Positions 45,100 through 53,987 are shown, counted from the first letter of the stretch. The stretch: DNA of 64,000 nucleotides from Streptomonospora wellingtoniae (GCF_031845375.1 NZ_JAVREK010000021.1:1-64000), one strand, 5' to 3'. Numbers and translations: made by a program. Notes: a model not told the origin generated them from the sequence alone.

Positions 45100-46089
45100 G
45101 TGCGACGGCGGCCGACCCGGTGGGCGCTGCCGCCGCTCCTCCGGCGCCCGCCTCCGCCCGCCGCGGCCCGGGGCACGGCGGGCGTGCCGGTGCCGCGCCG
45201 GCTGCTGGGCGTCCTCGCCGCCGTCCTGTCCGCGGCCGCCCTTGCCGTAGCCGTCGCCACCGGCCCCGCGGAGCCGCCCGGGGCCGGCGGCGCCGCCGAC
45301 CCCCCCAGCCCTGCCGGATCCGGCGCCCCGATCGAGACCGCCGCCGCATTGACCCCGCGGGAGCGCGATCGCATCGCCGGCCTGCTGGACGACCACCTCT
45401 CCGCTCGCCCGGGGCGGCTGGCGCTGGCGGTGCAGGAGAGGCGTACTGGCGCAGCCTTCGGCTATGCCGCCGACACCGAGTTCAGCGCCGCCAGCGCAGT
45501 CAAGCTGGACCTGGTCGTGCACATGCTGCTGCGCGCCGAAGAGCGGGGCCGCTTCCTCACCGACCGCGAGAAGGCCCTCGCCGAGCGGATGATCCGCTAC
45601 AGCGACAACGAAGCCGCCGACACCGCCTACCAGCACAACGGCTTCACCGCCGGATTCGAGCGCGCCACCCGGCATCTGGGCCTGCGCAGCACCCGGCCCG
45701 ACCCGGGCGGGGCCTGGGGCCTGGGCACGACGACCGCCGACGACCGGCTCCGGCTGCTGCGATCGGTGTTCACCCCGGCCAGCCCGCTGAGCGAGCGCAG
45801 CCGCGACCACGTCCGCCGGCTGATGGGGTCGGTGGCGCCCGAGCAGGCCTGGGGGATCAGTGCGGCGGCGGACCCCGCCGGGTCCGCCCGGCTCAAGAAC
45901 GGATGGGCGCCGGTCCGCGGCGACGGAGGGCTGTGGACCGTACACAGCACCGGCGGCATCGTGCGCGGCGAGCGCGAGTACCTGGTCGCGGTGCTCTCCG
46001 ACGGGCAGCCCGACTACGGCACCGGCGTGCAGGGCGTGGAGAGCGCCGCAGCACTCGCGGTCGAGGCGATGGCCGAGGCCCTGGCGTAG
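45100..46089 (+). CDS. Class A beta-lactamase-fold serine hydrolase, membrane anchored
   Basis: A 329-residue protein with one transmembrane segment (about 35-53) and a Pro/Ala-rich linker. The serine hydrolase elements are S132-A-V-K135 (SxxK), S168-D-N170 (SDN) and LKNGW in place of KTG. The ExxLN element that supplies Glu166 in true class A beta-lactamases is not seen between SDN and KNG. Deacylation of beta-lactams would therefore be slow, and a peptidase or unknown role is more likely. It starts at a GTG. Confidence 0.85.
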   Translation: MRRRPTRWALPPLLRRPPPPAAARGTAGVPVPRRLLGVLAAVLSAAALAVAVATGPAEPPGAGGAADPPSPAGSGAPIETAAALTPRERDRIAGLLDDHLSARPGRLALAVQERRTGAAFGYAADTEFSAASAVKLDLVVHMLLRAEERGRFLTDREKALAERMIRYSDNEAADTAYQHNGFTAGFERATRHLGLRSTRPDPGGAWGLGTTTADDRLRLLRSVFTPASPLSERSRDHVRRLMGSVAPEQAWGISAAADPAGSARLKNGWAPVRGDGGLWTVHSTGGIVRGEREYLVAVLSDGQPDYGTGVQGVESAAALAVEAMAEALA

Positions 46090-46212
46090 GTCTCCCGGTC
46101 CCCTCCGTCGCCGGAGCGTCGGCGGGGCCGCCGGTCGGCGCCCTCGCCACCGGTGTGGCTAGAGTGGGCACCGGTCTCGGCAGCGCTTGGCGGGTGGAAC
46201 GGAGTGCTTGGA

Positions 46213-47244
46213 ATGATCGATCTTCGCTCTGACACGGTCACGCGGCCCACTCCCGCGATGCGGCGGGCCATGGCCGACGCCGACGTCGGCGACGACGTGT
46301 TCGGCGAGGATCCGACGGTCCGGGCGCTGGAAGAGGAGACCGCGGCCGCGCTGGGCAAGGAGGCCGCGCTGTACGTGCCCTCCGGGCACATGTCCAACCA
46401 GATCGCGGTCTACGTGCACACCCGCTCGGGCGAGGAGGTCTGGTCCCACCGCCTCGCGCACGTGGTGGCCAACGAGCAGGGCGGGACCTCGGTGCTGGCG
46501 CGGGTGCTGCCCCGGCTGCACGACTCCGAGTCCGGCTGCCCCGCCCCCGACCTGCTGGAGCAGTGGGCGCGCGGTGCCGACGACGTGCACCGCGCCGTGC
46601 CGCGGCTGATCTGCCTGGAGAACACCTTCTCCGGCCTGGTCGTCGCGCCCGCTGAGCAGGAGCGTGTCGCCGCCTTCGCGCACGAGCGCGGCATGGTGCT
46701 GCACCTGGACGGGGCGCGGCTGTGGAACGCCGCCGTGGCGCTGGGGGAGACCCCCGCGCGCCTGGCCCAGGGCGCCGACACCGTGTCGGTGTGCTTCTCC
46801 AAGGGACTGGGGGCACCGGTGGGCTCCGCACTGGTCGGCGACGCCGCGGCGGTCGCCGAGGCCCGGCGGGCGCGCAAGCTGCTGGGCGGCGGCATGCGCC
46901 AGGCCGGAATCGTCGCCGCCGGCGCGCTCTACGCGCTGCGCAACCACGTCGACCGGCTCGCCGAGGACCACGAGCGCGCGCGGCGCCTCGCCGAGCGCAT
47001 CTCCGGGACCGCGCCGCTGGGCGCACGGGCGCGCACCAACATGGTCTTGGTCGACACTCCCGCCGGCCGCGCCCAGGAGTTCGCGGAGCTCTTCACCCGC
47101 GAAGGGGTCGGCTGCGTGCCGATGGGGGAGGACCGCATCCGCCTGGTCGTCCACCTGGACCTCTCCGAGGCCGACGTCGACACTGCGGCCGAGCGCATCG
47201 CCAAGGCCGCGGCCGCTGCGGAGGACTGCGGGGCGACCGGATGA
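46213..47244 (+). CDS. ltaE: Low-specificity L-threonine aldolase
   Basis: A 343-residue PLP enzyme that splits L-threonine or L-allo-threonine into glycine and acetaldehyde. It starts MIDLRSDTVTRPTPAMRRAM, the family signature. GDDVFGEDPTVRALEE and YVPSGHMSNQIAV follow. HLDGARLWNAAVALG and the PLP lysine in CFSKGLGAPVGS (about K197) complete the active site. It is followed 16 nt later by the third 79-bp element. Confidence 0.94.
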   Translation: MIDLRSDTVTRPTPAMRRAMADADVGDDVFGEDPTVRALEEETAAALGKEAALYVPSGHMSNQIAVYVHTRSGEEVWSHRLAHVVANEQGGTSVLARVLPRLHDSESGCPAPDLLEQWARGADDVHRAVPRLICLENTFSGLVVAPAEQERVAAFAHERGMVLHLDGARLWNAAVALGETPARLAQGADTVSVCFSKGLGAPVGSALVGDAAAVAEARRARKLLGGGMRQAGIVAAGALYALRNHVDRLAEDHERARRLAERISGTAPLGARARTNMVLVDTPAGRAQEFAELFTREGVGCVPMGEDRIRLVVHLDLSEADVDTAAERIAKAAAAAEDCGATG

Positions 47245-47260
47245 TCGCCGGTCCCCAGGC

Positions 47261-47339
47261 CCCAACCCCGCCGATCTTGTAGCCATCGTGAAGGTAAACG
47301 ATTTCCAGTGACGATGGCTACAAGATCGGCGGTGGTGTG
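47261..47339. repeat. 79-bp palindromic element, copy C
   Basis: Perfect 22-bp stem (47268-47289 with 47311-47332), loop of 21 nt. It lies between the convergent threonine aldolase and acyl-CoA dehydrogenase genes. It is closest to copy B in the distal arm and to copy A in the loop spacing. Confidence 0.85.
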
Positions 47340-47402
47340 CCGCCCCGACGAGCCCTCCGCCCGGTCCCGGTGCGCTCCATGGAGCGCCCGGGAAGGCGCA
47401 GC

Positions 47403-47432
47403 GGGTGCCGGCCGGCGCACCGGCCGGCACCC
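47403..47432 (-). terminator. Hairpin terminator after the acyl-CoA dehydrogenase operon
   Basis: A perfect 13-bp stem (47403-47415 with 47420-47432) and a CGCA tetraloop lie 25 nt beyond the stop of the minus-strand operon. Confidence 0.65.
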
Positions 47433-47457
47433 CCTGACGGGTTCCTCGAGGGCCGCC

Positions 47458-48603
47458 TCAGCCGGTCGGCGCCGGAAGGTCGACCAGGTCCGACAGCGCC
47501 AACCGGTGCCGGTCGGCCGTGCCCAGTGCGATCGCGTCGCTCTTGGCCCGCTTGAGGTACAGGTGCAGCGGGTGCTCCCAAGTGAAGCCGATGCCGCCGT
47601 GCAGCTGCAGCGCCTCCTCCGCGGCCTTGACCGCCACACCGGAGACGAACGCCTGCGTGAGCGAGGCGTGCACCTCGGCCTCGGCCGCCTCCGCGGCACC
47701 GGCGCCGGGCTCGTGTACGGCCGCAGCCGCGCTGGCCGCGCTGCGCACCACCGCGCGCGCCTGGGAGATCTCCACCCACAGGTCGGCGAGCCGGTGCTTG
47801 ATCGCCTGGAACGAGCCGATCGGGCGGCCGAACTGGGTGCGGGTCTTCGTGTAGTCGACCGTGGCGTCCAGCGCCCACTGGGCGACGCCCAGCTGCTCGG
47901 CCGACAGCAGCGCCGCACCGGTCACCAGCGCGCGGCGCAGTGCCCGCTCGGCGTCGGAGCCCGCGGCCACGCGTCGGCCCTCGGCGCCTTCCAGCACCAC
48001 GTCGGCCAGCGGGCGGGTCAGGTCGAGGGTGACCACCCGCTCGACCCGCGCCCGCTCGGCCGGCACCACGTAGAGCCCCGGCCCCTGCTCGCCCACGGCC
48101 GGCACGACCAGCGTGTCGGCGGTCGTCGCGTCGACGACACCGCGAACCGCGCCCTGCAGCACTCCGCCCTGCTCGCGCACTGTCTCGGGGAAGGCGGAGC
48201 CCGGCACGCTCGCGAAGGGGACAACGAGCGCGGCGGTGGCGTCGCCGCCGGCCAGCCCGCCCAGGTCCGGCTCCGCCCGGTCCCCGGCCTCCAGCAGGGC
48301 CGCGGTCGCCAGCACCGCGCTGCCCATGAAGGGCACCGGCGCCACGCCGCGCCCCAGCTCTTCGGCGACCACCGCGCTCTCGCGCAGGCTCGCTCCGGCG
48401 CCGCCCAGATCCTCGGGTACGGGCAGGCCGGCGACGCCGATGCCGACCAGCTCCTTCCACAGCGCCGTGTCGAGGACCTCGTCGCCCTCGACACGCGCGA
48501 GCACCGCCTCGGGCGGGCTCTTGTCCTCCAGCAGCGAGCGGACGCTCGCCCTCAGCTCCTCTTCGACCTCGCTGTAGAGAAGGTCGAGCCGGTTCTCGCT
48601 CAT
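47458..48603 (-). CDS. Acyl-CoA dehydrogenase family protein, probable non-catalytic partner subunit
   Basis: A 381-residue acyl-CoA dehydrogenase fold protein. Family motifs: YTKTRTQFGRPIGSFQAIKH, LHGGIGFTWEHPLHLYLKRA. At the position of the catalytic Glu (EGT/EGGT in active enzymes) it reads AIALGTADR, without a Glu. The gene follows directly behind a larger homologue that has SIEGGTSEI. In actinobacterial steroid and cholesterol catabolism, such adjacent pairs form alpha2-beta2 enzymes in which one subunit lacks the base. I infer the same here. Confidence 0.9.
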   Translation of the reverse strand: MSENRLDLLYSEVEEELRASVRSLLEDKSPPEAVLARVEGDEVLDTALWKELVGIGVAGLPVPEDLGGAGASLRESAVVAEELGRGVAPVPFMGSAVLATAALLEAGDRAEPDLGGLAGGDATAALVVPFASVPGSAFPETVREQGGVLQGAVRGVVDATTADTLVVPAVGEQGPGLYVVPAERARVERVVTLDLTRPLADVVLEGAEGRRVAAGSDAERALRRALVTGAALLSAEQLGVAQWALDATVDYTKTRTQFGRPIGSFQAIKHRLADLWVEISQARAVVRSAASAAAAVHEPGAGAAEAAEAEVHASLTQAFVSGVAVKAAEEALQLHGGIGFTWEHPLHLYLKRAKSDAIALGTADRHRLALSDLVDLPAPTG

Positions 48604-48661
48604 CGCGCCCCCCGGTCCGCGCGCGCGTGGCGCGCTGCCGTCGTCTCCGTACCGTGCGGCC

Positions 48662-49867
48662 TCACTTGGGCAGGTCCTTCCATGCCACGTCCTTGTCCAC
48701 GCGGGGCTCGGGCGGAAGGCCCAGGACCCGTTCGGCGATGATGTTGCGCAGGATCTCGGAGGTTCCGCCCTCGATGGAGTTGCCCTTGCTGCGCAGGTAG
48801 TGGAATCCGGCTGAGCGCTTGGCGAACTCGACGCCCTCGGGACGGCGGAACGTCCAGTCGTCGTAGGTCAGCCCCTCGCCGCCGAGCATCTCCAGCTCCA
48901 GTCCGGAGATCTCCTGGTTGAGCCGGGAGAAGGAGAACTTGGCCGCCGAGCCCTCCGGGCCGGGCTGGCCGACCGCGAGCTGCTGGCGCAGCCGCTCCTT
49001 GGTCAGCCGCGCCGCCTCGGCCTCCACCCACAGCCGCAGCAGCGCGTCGTGCAGGCCGGGCGTGCGCGCCTCGGGACGCTCGCGCCAGATCCGCGCCACC
49101 GCCCCGATGAGCCCGCCCTCGCGCGGCTCCGGGTGGCCGCCGATGGAGACGCGTTCGTTCATCAGCGTGGTCTGGGCGACGCGCCAGCCCTCGCCCTCAC
49201 CGCCGAGCCGCTGGGAGTCGGGGACGCGCACACCGTTCAGGTAGACCTCGTTGAACTCCGCCTCACCGGTGATCTGGCGCAGCGCGCGCACGTCCACGCC
49301 CTCGGCGGCCATGTCGCAGACGAAGTAGGTGATCCCCTTGTGCTTGGGCACATCAGGGTCGGTGCGGGCGACCAGGATGGCGAAGTCGGCGCGGTGGGCC
49401 AGCGAGGTCCACACCTTCTGTCCGTCGACCGTCCAGGCGTCGCCGTCGCGCACCGCCCGGGTGCCCAGCGCCGCCAGGTCGGAGCCGGCGCCGGGCTCGC
49501 TGAAGAGCTGGCACCAGATCTCCTCTCCGGTGTAGAGCGGCTTGAGGTAGCGCGCGCGCTGCTCGGGGGTGCCGAACGCGAGGAGGGTCGGAGCGGCCAT
49601 GCCCAGGCCGATGACCAGTCCCTCGCGGCCCTCGGGGGTGAATCCCAGGCGCTCGAACTCGCGGTCGACGACGGGCTGCAGCGCGCGCGGCGCTCCGAGG
49701 CCGCCCTCGCCCTCGGGAAAGTGCACCCACGCGAGGCCGGCGTCGAAGCGCGCGGCCAGGAAGTCGCGCTGGTCGGTGGTCTGCGGATCGTTTCGGGCGA
49801 CGAAGTCGGCGACGCGCCGACGCAGTGCGGGGGCGTCGAGCGACGCCCCCGCTGGAGCAGTGGTCAT
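48662..49867 (-). CDS. Acyl-CoA dehydrogenase, catalytic subunit
   Basis: A 401-residue FAD enzyme. Motifs: CQLFSEPGAGSDLAALGTRA (FAD/substrate), VDGQKVWTSLAHRADFAILV, FNEVYLNGVRVPDS and SIEGGTSEILRNIIAERVLG, where the Glu is the likely base. It is upstream of and co-directional with the homologue lacking the base, and downstream of an SDR, suggesting one operon for oxidation of a bulky acyl-CoA such as a steroid side chain or branched acid. GGAGA precedes the ATG. Confidence 0.92.
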   Translation of the reverse strand: MTTAPAGASLDAPALRRRVADFVARNDPQTTDQRDFLAARFDAGLAWVHFPEGEGGLGAPRALQPVVDREFERLGFTPEGREGLVIGLGMAAPTLLAFGTPEQRARYLKPLYTGEEIWCQLFSEPGAGSDLAALGTRAVRDGDAWTVDGQKVWTSLAHRADFAILVARTDPDVPKHKGITYFVCDMAAEGVDVRALRQITGEAEFNEVYLNGVRVPDSQRLGGEGEGWRVAQTTLMNERVSIGGHPEPREGGLIGAVARIWRERPEARTPGLHDALLRLWVEAEAARLTKERLRQQLAVGQPGPEGSAAKFSFSRLNQEISGLELEMLGGEGLTYDDWTFRRPEGVEFAKRSAGFHYLRSKGNSIEGGTSEILRNIIAERVLGLPPEPRVDKDVAWKDLPK

Positions 49868-49914
49868 GGAATCTCCGTTTCGGGCAGGTGGCGGGCGGGA
49901 GAGGGTGGGACCGG

Positions 49915-50673
49915 TCAGTCGCGCGGTCCGCCGGCGACGTAGACGACCTGGCCGGAGACGAAGCCGGCCTCCTCGCCGGCGAGGAAGGAGACGGTGGCGG
50001 CGATGTCCTCGGGGCGCCCGGCGCGGCGCACCGGGATCTGGGCGGCGGCCGCGGCCTTGAACTCCTCGAAGTCCATGCCCACGCGCTCCGCCGTCGCCTT
50101 GGTCATGTCGGTCTCGATGAAGCCGGGCGCCACGGCGTTGGCGGTGACGCCGAACTTGCCGAGCTCGATCGCCAGGGTCTTGGTGAGGCCCTGCAGGCCG
50201 GCCTTGGCCGTGGAGTAGTTGGCCTGGCCGCGGTTGCCCAGCGCCGAGGTGCTCGACAGAGAGACGATGCGGCCCCACCCCTGGGAGGTCATGTGCTCCT
50301 GGGCGGCGCGCGACATCAGGAAACTTCCGCGCAGGTGCACGTTCATCACGGTGTCCCAGTCGTCATCGGACATCTTGAACAGCAGGTTGTCCCGGATCAC
50401 GCCGGCGTTGTTCACCAGGATCTGCGGTGGCCCGAGCCGCTCGGCGACCTGGGAGACGGCGGCCGCCACCTGGTCGGCGTCGCTGACGTCGGCGCCGACG
50501 GCGACCGCCTTCCCGCCGTCAGCCGTGATCAGGTCGACGGCGCCCTGCGCGTCGCTCTCCTTCAGGTCGACGACGGCGACGGCGCGCCCGTCGGCGGCCA
50601 GCCTGCGCGCCGTGGCGGCTCCGATGCCGCGGGCGCCTCCGGTGACGATCGCGACACGTGGGGTCTCTGCCAT
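49915..50673 (-). CDS. FabG-like short-chain dehydrogenase
   Basis: A 252-residue classical SDR. The cofactor loop TGGARGIGAAT, NNAG (LVNNAGVIRDNLLF), catalytic Ser (SLSSTSALGN) and YSTAK (ANYSTAKAGLQGL) are all present. It is probably a beta-hydroxyacyl-CoA dehydrogenase in the same degradation pathway as the two acyl-CoA dehydrogenases. GGAGGT before the ATG at 50673 chooses that start over one 30 nt upstream. A palindrome at 50726 lies in its promoter. Confidence 0.92.
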   Translation of the reverse strand: MAETPRVAIVTGGARGIGAATARRLAADGRAVAVVDLKESDAQGAVDLITADGGKAVAVGADVSDADQVAAAVSQVAERLGPPQILVNNAGVIRDNLLFKMSDDDWDTVMNVHLRGSFLMSRAAQEHMTSQGWGRIVSLSSTSALGNRGQANYSTAKAGLQGLTKTLAIELGKFGVTANAVAPGFIETDMTKATAERVGMDFEEFKAAAAAQIPVRRAGRPEDIAATVSFLAGEEAGFVSGQVVYVAGGPRD

Positions 50674-50725
50674 TGCTACCTCCGATTGAGTGGTCCGGGA
50701 CACATCGAGCAGATACTATCGGCTT

Positions 50726-50745
50726 CATACCGACTGGGTGGTATG
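50726..50745. promoter_or_regulatory. Palindromic operator candidate, TetR type
   Basis: CATACC-N8-GGTATG lies 53 bp upstream of the SDR gene and in the region shared with the amidohydrolase gene. TACCGACTGG-like sites are typical for TetR regulators of acyl-CoA metabolism, but no such regulator is encoded here. Confidence 0.4.
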
Positions 50746-50947
50746 TGGGGTGGTGTGCAGGTCGGACGGCGTGCTGCGGTCCGTCGGCCTGCGCAAAGGC
50801 CGGCCGGTCCCCGCAGGGGCGGGGTGCGCCCGCCCACGCAGGGCACCCAAGGCACTAGCGTGGTCGCCGGGCCGAGCCGACCGCACAGCGCGCTCCGGCC
50901 CGAACCCCGCTGTGCGGAAGTCCGTGCTCCCGGCCGAATCGAGGGCA

Positions 50948-51709
50948 ATGGCGTTGTTCGACGCCCACCTCCACATCATCGACCACCGCTTCGCGCTGCC
51001 CGGAAACTCCGGCTACCGGCCGGAGCCCTTCTCCGTCGCCGACTACCGGGAGTGCACGCGGGAGCTCGGTTTCACCGGCGGCGCCGTCGTGGCCGGGTCC
51101 TTCTCCGGAACCGGCCAGGACCACCTGGTGGCCGCGCTGCGGGAACTGGGGCCGGCCTACGTCGGCGTGGCGCAGCTGCCGCCCGACACCTCCGACTCCC
51201 ATCTGCGCGACCTGCACGCCGCGGGGGTGCGCGCGCTGCGGCTCAACCTGTACCGCGGCGCCGTCGACGACCTCGACTCCCTGGTGCAACTGGGCCGGCG
51301 CGCCGCCGAGCTGCTCAACTGGCCCACCGAGATCTACGTCGACTCCCGCGATCTTCGCGCGCTGGCACCGCGCGTCGCGCCGCTGCCCCGCATCAGCATC
51401 GACCACCTCGGGCTCTCCGCCGCGGGCCTGCCCGCGCTGCTGGCCCTGGTGGGATCGGGCGCGCGGGTCAAGGCGACCGGATTCGGTCGCGGCGATCTGG
51501 ACGTGGCCGCCGCACTGCGCGCCGTCGCCGAGGTCAACCCCGGGGCTCTGATGGCGGGCACCGACCTGCCCGGCACCCGCGCGCCGCGCCCGTTCGACCC
51601 CGCCGACCTGAAGGTCATCGCCGAAACGCTGCCGCCCGCGGCCGCCGAGGCGGCGTTCGGCGCGAACGCGCGCGACTTCTACGGACTGCCCGCGAGCGGA
51701 CTGCGGTGA
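50948..51709 (+). CDS. Amidohydrolase-2-like TIM-barrel hydrolase
   Basis: A 253-residue protein of the amidohydrolase_2 / LigI-like group. The metal-binding DAHLHIIDHRFALPGNSGY opens it. Further elements: ISIDHLGLSAAGLPALLALV (His after a beta strand), MAGTDLPGTRAPRPFD (terminal catalytic Asp) and GANARDFYGL at the end. Such enzymes hydrolyse lactones like 2-pyrone-4,6-dicarboxylate. It is divergent from the SDR operon and may share control. The upstream open frame to 50690 is not conserved. Confidence 0.85.
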   Translation: MALFDAHLHIIDHRFALPGNSGYRPEPFSVADYRECTRELGFTGGAVVAGSFSGTGQDHLVAALRELGPAYVGVAQLPPDTSDSHLRDLHAAGVRALRLNLYRGAVDDLDSLVQLGRRAAELLNWPTEIYVDSRDLRALAPRVAPLPRISIDHLGLSAAGLPALLALVGSGARVKATGFGRGDLDVAAALRAVAEVNPGALMAGTDLPGTRAPRPFDPADLKVIAETLPPAAAEAAFGANARDFYGLPASGLR

Positions 51710-52099
51710 GACCCCCGTGGCGCCGGCACTCCCGCGGACGGGGGTGCTGGTACCACCTCCCGGGTGGGGGCACCCGGCCACTACGCGAGGTAGTCGGGAT
51801 TCGGCCGTCGGCGGCTGTAGTGTGACGCTGTGAAGCCGCCCGCGGCGCGTGACCGGCCTACCTCCGCGCCCCCGGGCGACCGCCCGGCGCGCTCCACCGG
51901 GCGATCACTCCGCGGCCATGCGCAATTGGCCGGGAGGGGTGAGGCTGGAGGAAGGCCCCACCAGGACCGAGTGGAAAGAGGCGGTGGCCATGTCGCTCGC
52001 CGGCACCCCGGTGCGGACACGGCGCGCGTTGTCCGGTCCGGCCGTGCGGGACTCCGCGCCGGCCCTGATGGCCGCCCCCGGCGGGCGGAGGTGGCGGGC
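51710..52099. other. Intergenic region before the GDPD gene
   Basis: 390 bp. It begins with the amidohydrolase terminator hairpin. A short open frame (51849-52103, 84 codons) overlaps the GDPD start as GTGA but has no recognisable features. TAGTGT at 51816-51821 may be a -10 box. Confidence 0.35.
51711..51745 (+). terminator. Hairpin after the amidohydrolase gene
   Basis: An 8-bp stem (51711-51718 with 51738-51745) starts 2 nt after the stop codon. Confidence 0.4.
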
Positions 52100-52858
52100 G
52101 TGATCGTCGTCGCCCACCGCGGTGCGTCGGCGTACGCGCCCGAGAACACACTCGCGGCTCTGCGGGCGGCCCGCGAGCGCGGTGCCGACATGGCCGAGAT
52201 CGACGTGCGCCAGACCGCCGACGGCGCCTTCGTGGTTCTGCACGACTCCTCTCTGCGCCGCACCACCGACGTCGCCGAGGTGTTCCCCCGGCGCCGCAGC
52301 TGGCATGTCGGCGACTTCACCCTGGCCGAGATCCGCCGCCTGGACGCCGGCTCCTGGTTCGGCCCGGAGTTCGCCGGCGAGCGCGTGCCAACACTTCAGG
52401 AGTGCCTTGGGGTCCTGCGCGACGAGCGGCTCGGCGCCCTGGTCGAGCTGAAGGTGCAGCGCCGCGACCGCTCGATGGCCCACCGGCTGGCGCAGGAGCT
52501 GCGCGCCGACCACCACTGGGGGGAGGCCGGCGCCGAAGGACGTCTCATCCTGCAGAGCTTCGACTGGGTCACGCTGCGCGCGATGGCCGGCGACGTCCCC
52601 GGCCTGCACACCGCGGCGCTGGGCAAGACCTACGGCCGCTACGGGCTTCGCCGGATCGCCCAGTACGCGCGCCTGATCAACCCGCACCACCTGCGCGTCT
52701 CGGCGCCCTATGTGCGCCACGCGCACGCCCAGGGGCTGTCGATGTTCGGCTGGACCGCCAACAACCACCAGGCGATCCGCCGGCTCATCCGCGACGGCGT
52801 CGACGGGATCATCACGGACTACCCCGACCGCGTCCACAGCACCCTGCCGGCCGTCTGA
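52100..52858 (+). CDS. Glycerophosphodiester phosphodiesterase
   Basis: A 252-residue GDPD-fold TIM barrel. It hydrolyses glycerophosphodiesters to glycerol-3-phosphate and an alcohol with a metal. The active-site set is present: HRGASAYAPENTLAA, EIDVRQTADGAFVVLHD, LVELKV and, near the end, MFGWTANNHQAIRRLIRDGV. The GTG at 52100 has GGAGGT 7 nt upstream. No signal peptide, so it acts in the cytoplasm. The frame extends to 51830 without conservation. Confidence 0.92.
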   Translation: MIVVAHRGASAYAPENTLAALRAARERGADMAEIDVRQTADGAFVVLHDSSLRRTTDVAEVFPRRRSWHVGDFTLAEIRRLDAGSWFGPEFAGERVPTLQECLGVLRDERLGALVELKVQRRDRSMAHRLAQELRADHHWGEAGAEGRLILQSFDWVTLRAMAGDVPGLHTAALGKTYGRYGLRRIAQYARLINPHHLRVSAPYVRHAHAQGLSMFGWTANNHQAIRRLIRDGVDGIITDYPDRVHSTLPAV

Positions 52859-53236
52859 GTCCCGCCGACCGCTCGCCCCTCCTCCTCGCCGCTCCGTGGG
52901 CCGCAGCCTCCGCCGCCGCTGTCCGGAACCCCCCGTCGCGAGCGGCCTCCCGCCGCGTGCGGACGCTCGCGACGCGCCGCGAGTGCCGCCCGGGAACCGT
53001 CCCTCCTCCCTGCGCGCCCCGGTGTTCTCGCAGGTGTGCGCACCGCCGCCGGAACACCTGAGAAAAGTGTGGGCCGAAGTCCCCGCTTTCTCTGATGTGC
53101 GCCCCGTCGGTGTCCTAGGATGCGTGCAAGCGGAGAATGCACGTGCATATGGCTCATGCGCGTGCGCACGCAAGGAGGTTTCGCGAGCCGGCGCTCCGGC
53201 CGGGAACCCGATATAGACGACTGCGAGGGGATCGCG
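52859..53236. other. Intergenic region before the ATPase gene of the DUF397 module
   Basis: 378 bp. It holds the promoter with TAGGAT (53116-53121) and the palindromes ATGCACGTGCAT (53137-53148) and GCGTGCGCACGC (53160-53171). No gene in the first 250 bp. Confidence 0.45.
53116..53148 (+). promoter_or_regulatory. Promoter with palindromic operator ATGCACGTGCAT
   Basis: TAGGAT is a good -10 box. The perfect 12-bp palindrome ATGCACGTGCAT follows at 53137-53148, just downstream of the predicted start of transcription. The identical 12-mer lies in the promoter of the DUF397 gene at 55569-55580. Confidence 0.55.
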
Positions 53237-53779
53237 GTGACCGGACAGCCAGCCCGCGAATCAATGGGAAGACTCGGCAACGGGGAGCGTCCGGGGGCGG
53301 TCTCGGCTCCGTCGCCGAGAGCATGGTGGACCTCCGCCCTGCTGAGCGGGTCGCTGCACGCCTCGGCGGCCCTCCCCTCCCGCGCCGACGCGCTGTCCTG
53401 GAGCCTGGACGCGCAGCCGGGCGCGGCGGGTGTGGCGAGGGGCCTCTGCGCCGGCGTCCTCGGGGAGTGGCACATGCCCGAGCGCGCCGCCGACGTCGAG
53501 CTCGTCGTCTCCGAGCTCGTCACCAACGCGTTGCGGCACGGCCGTCGCGTCCACCCCGCTGCCGGCACCGACGACCCGATCCGGTTGAGTATGCTGCGGC
53601 GCGGAGGCGAGCTGGTCTGCGCGGTACGGGATCTCAGCGACCGGATGCCCGAGCGGCGCGACCCCGACTTCAGGTTCGAGTGCGGGCGTGGTTTGCACCT
53701 TGTCGCGTCATTTTGCAGTGGATGGGGTGTTCTTCCCGTTCTGCCCGCCGGAAAGCACGTCTGGGCGCGTTTCGGCTGA
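53237..53779 (+). CDS. HATPase_c_2 family ATP-binding protein (RsbW-like)
   Basis: A 180-residue protein with a GHKL ATP-binding fold. N box: LVVSELVTNALRHG. The G1 equivalent is VRDLSDRMPERRDP and GRGLHLVASF is the G2-like region. Such small proteins act as anti-sigma or related kinases in actinomycetes. They are commonly found with DUF5753 helix-turn-helix and DUF397 genes, as here. The GTG at 53237, with GAGGGG 7 nt upstream, was chosen over an open frame reaching 53120. Confidence 0.88.
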   Translation: MTGQPARESMGRLGNGERPGAVSAPSPRAWWTSALLSGSLHASAALPSRADALSWSLDAQPGAAGVARGLCAGVLGEWHMPERAADVELVVSELVTNALRHGRRVHPAAGTDDPIRLSMLRRGGELVCAVRDLSDRMPERRDPDFRFECGRGLHLVASFCSGWGVLPVLPAGKHVWARFG

Positions 53780-53987
53780 GGCGTCCTCGCCTGCGGCGCT
53801 CCCGGCGCGCGGAGGGGAGCCGGTACATCGTGCACGCGCCGGTAATCATCGCGGATTCCCGTTGCGGCCCATCGAGTCGGCGCCGGGATCGGCGATATCG
53901 TGGTGCGTGCGTGGATGTTCCGCGCGACGCGGCGACCCCTGAACACCGGTCGGGTCGCGGGGAGCGATGAGTAGGGAGGCAGCGGCT

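Noticed and set aside
51849..52103. 84-codon open frame overlapping the GDPD start
   Set aside because: No family features or clear ribosome-binding site; the GTGA overlap alone is weak evidence.
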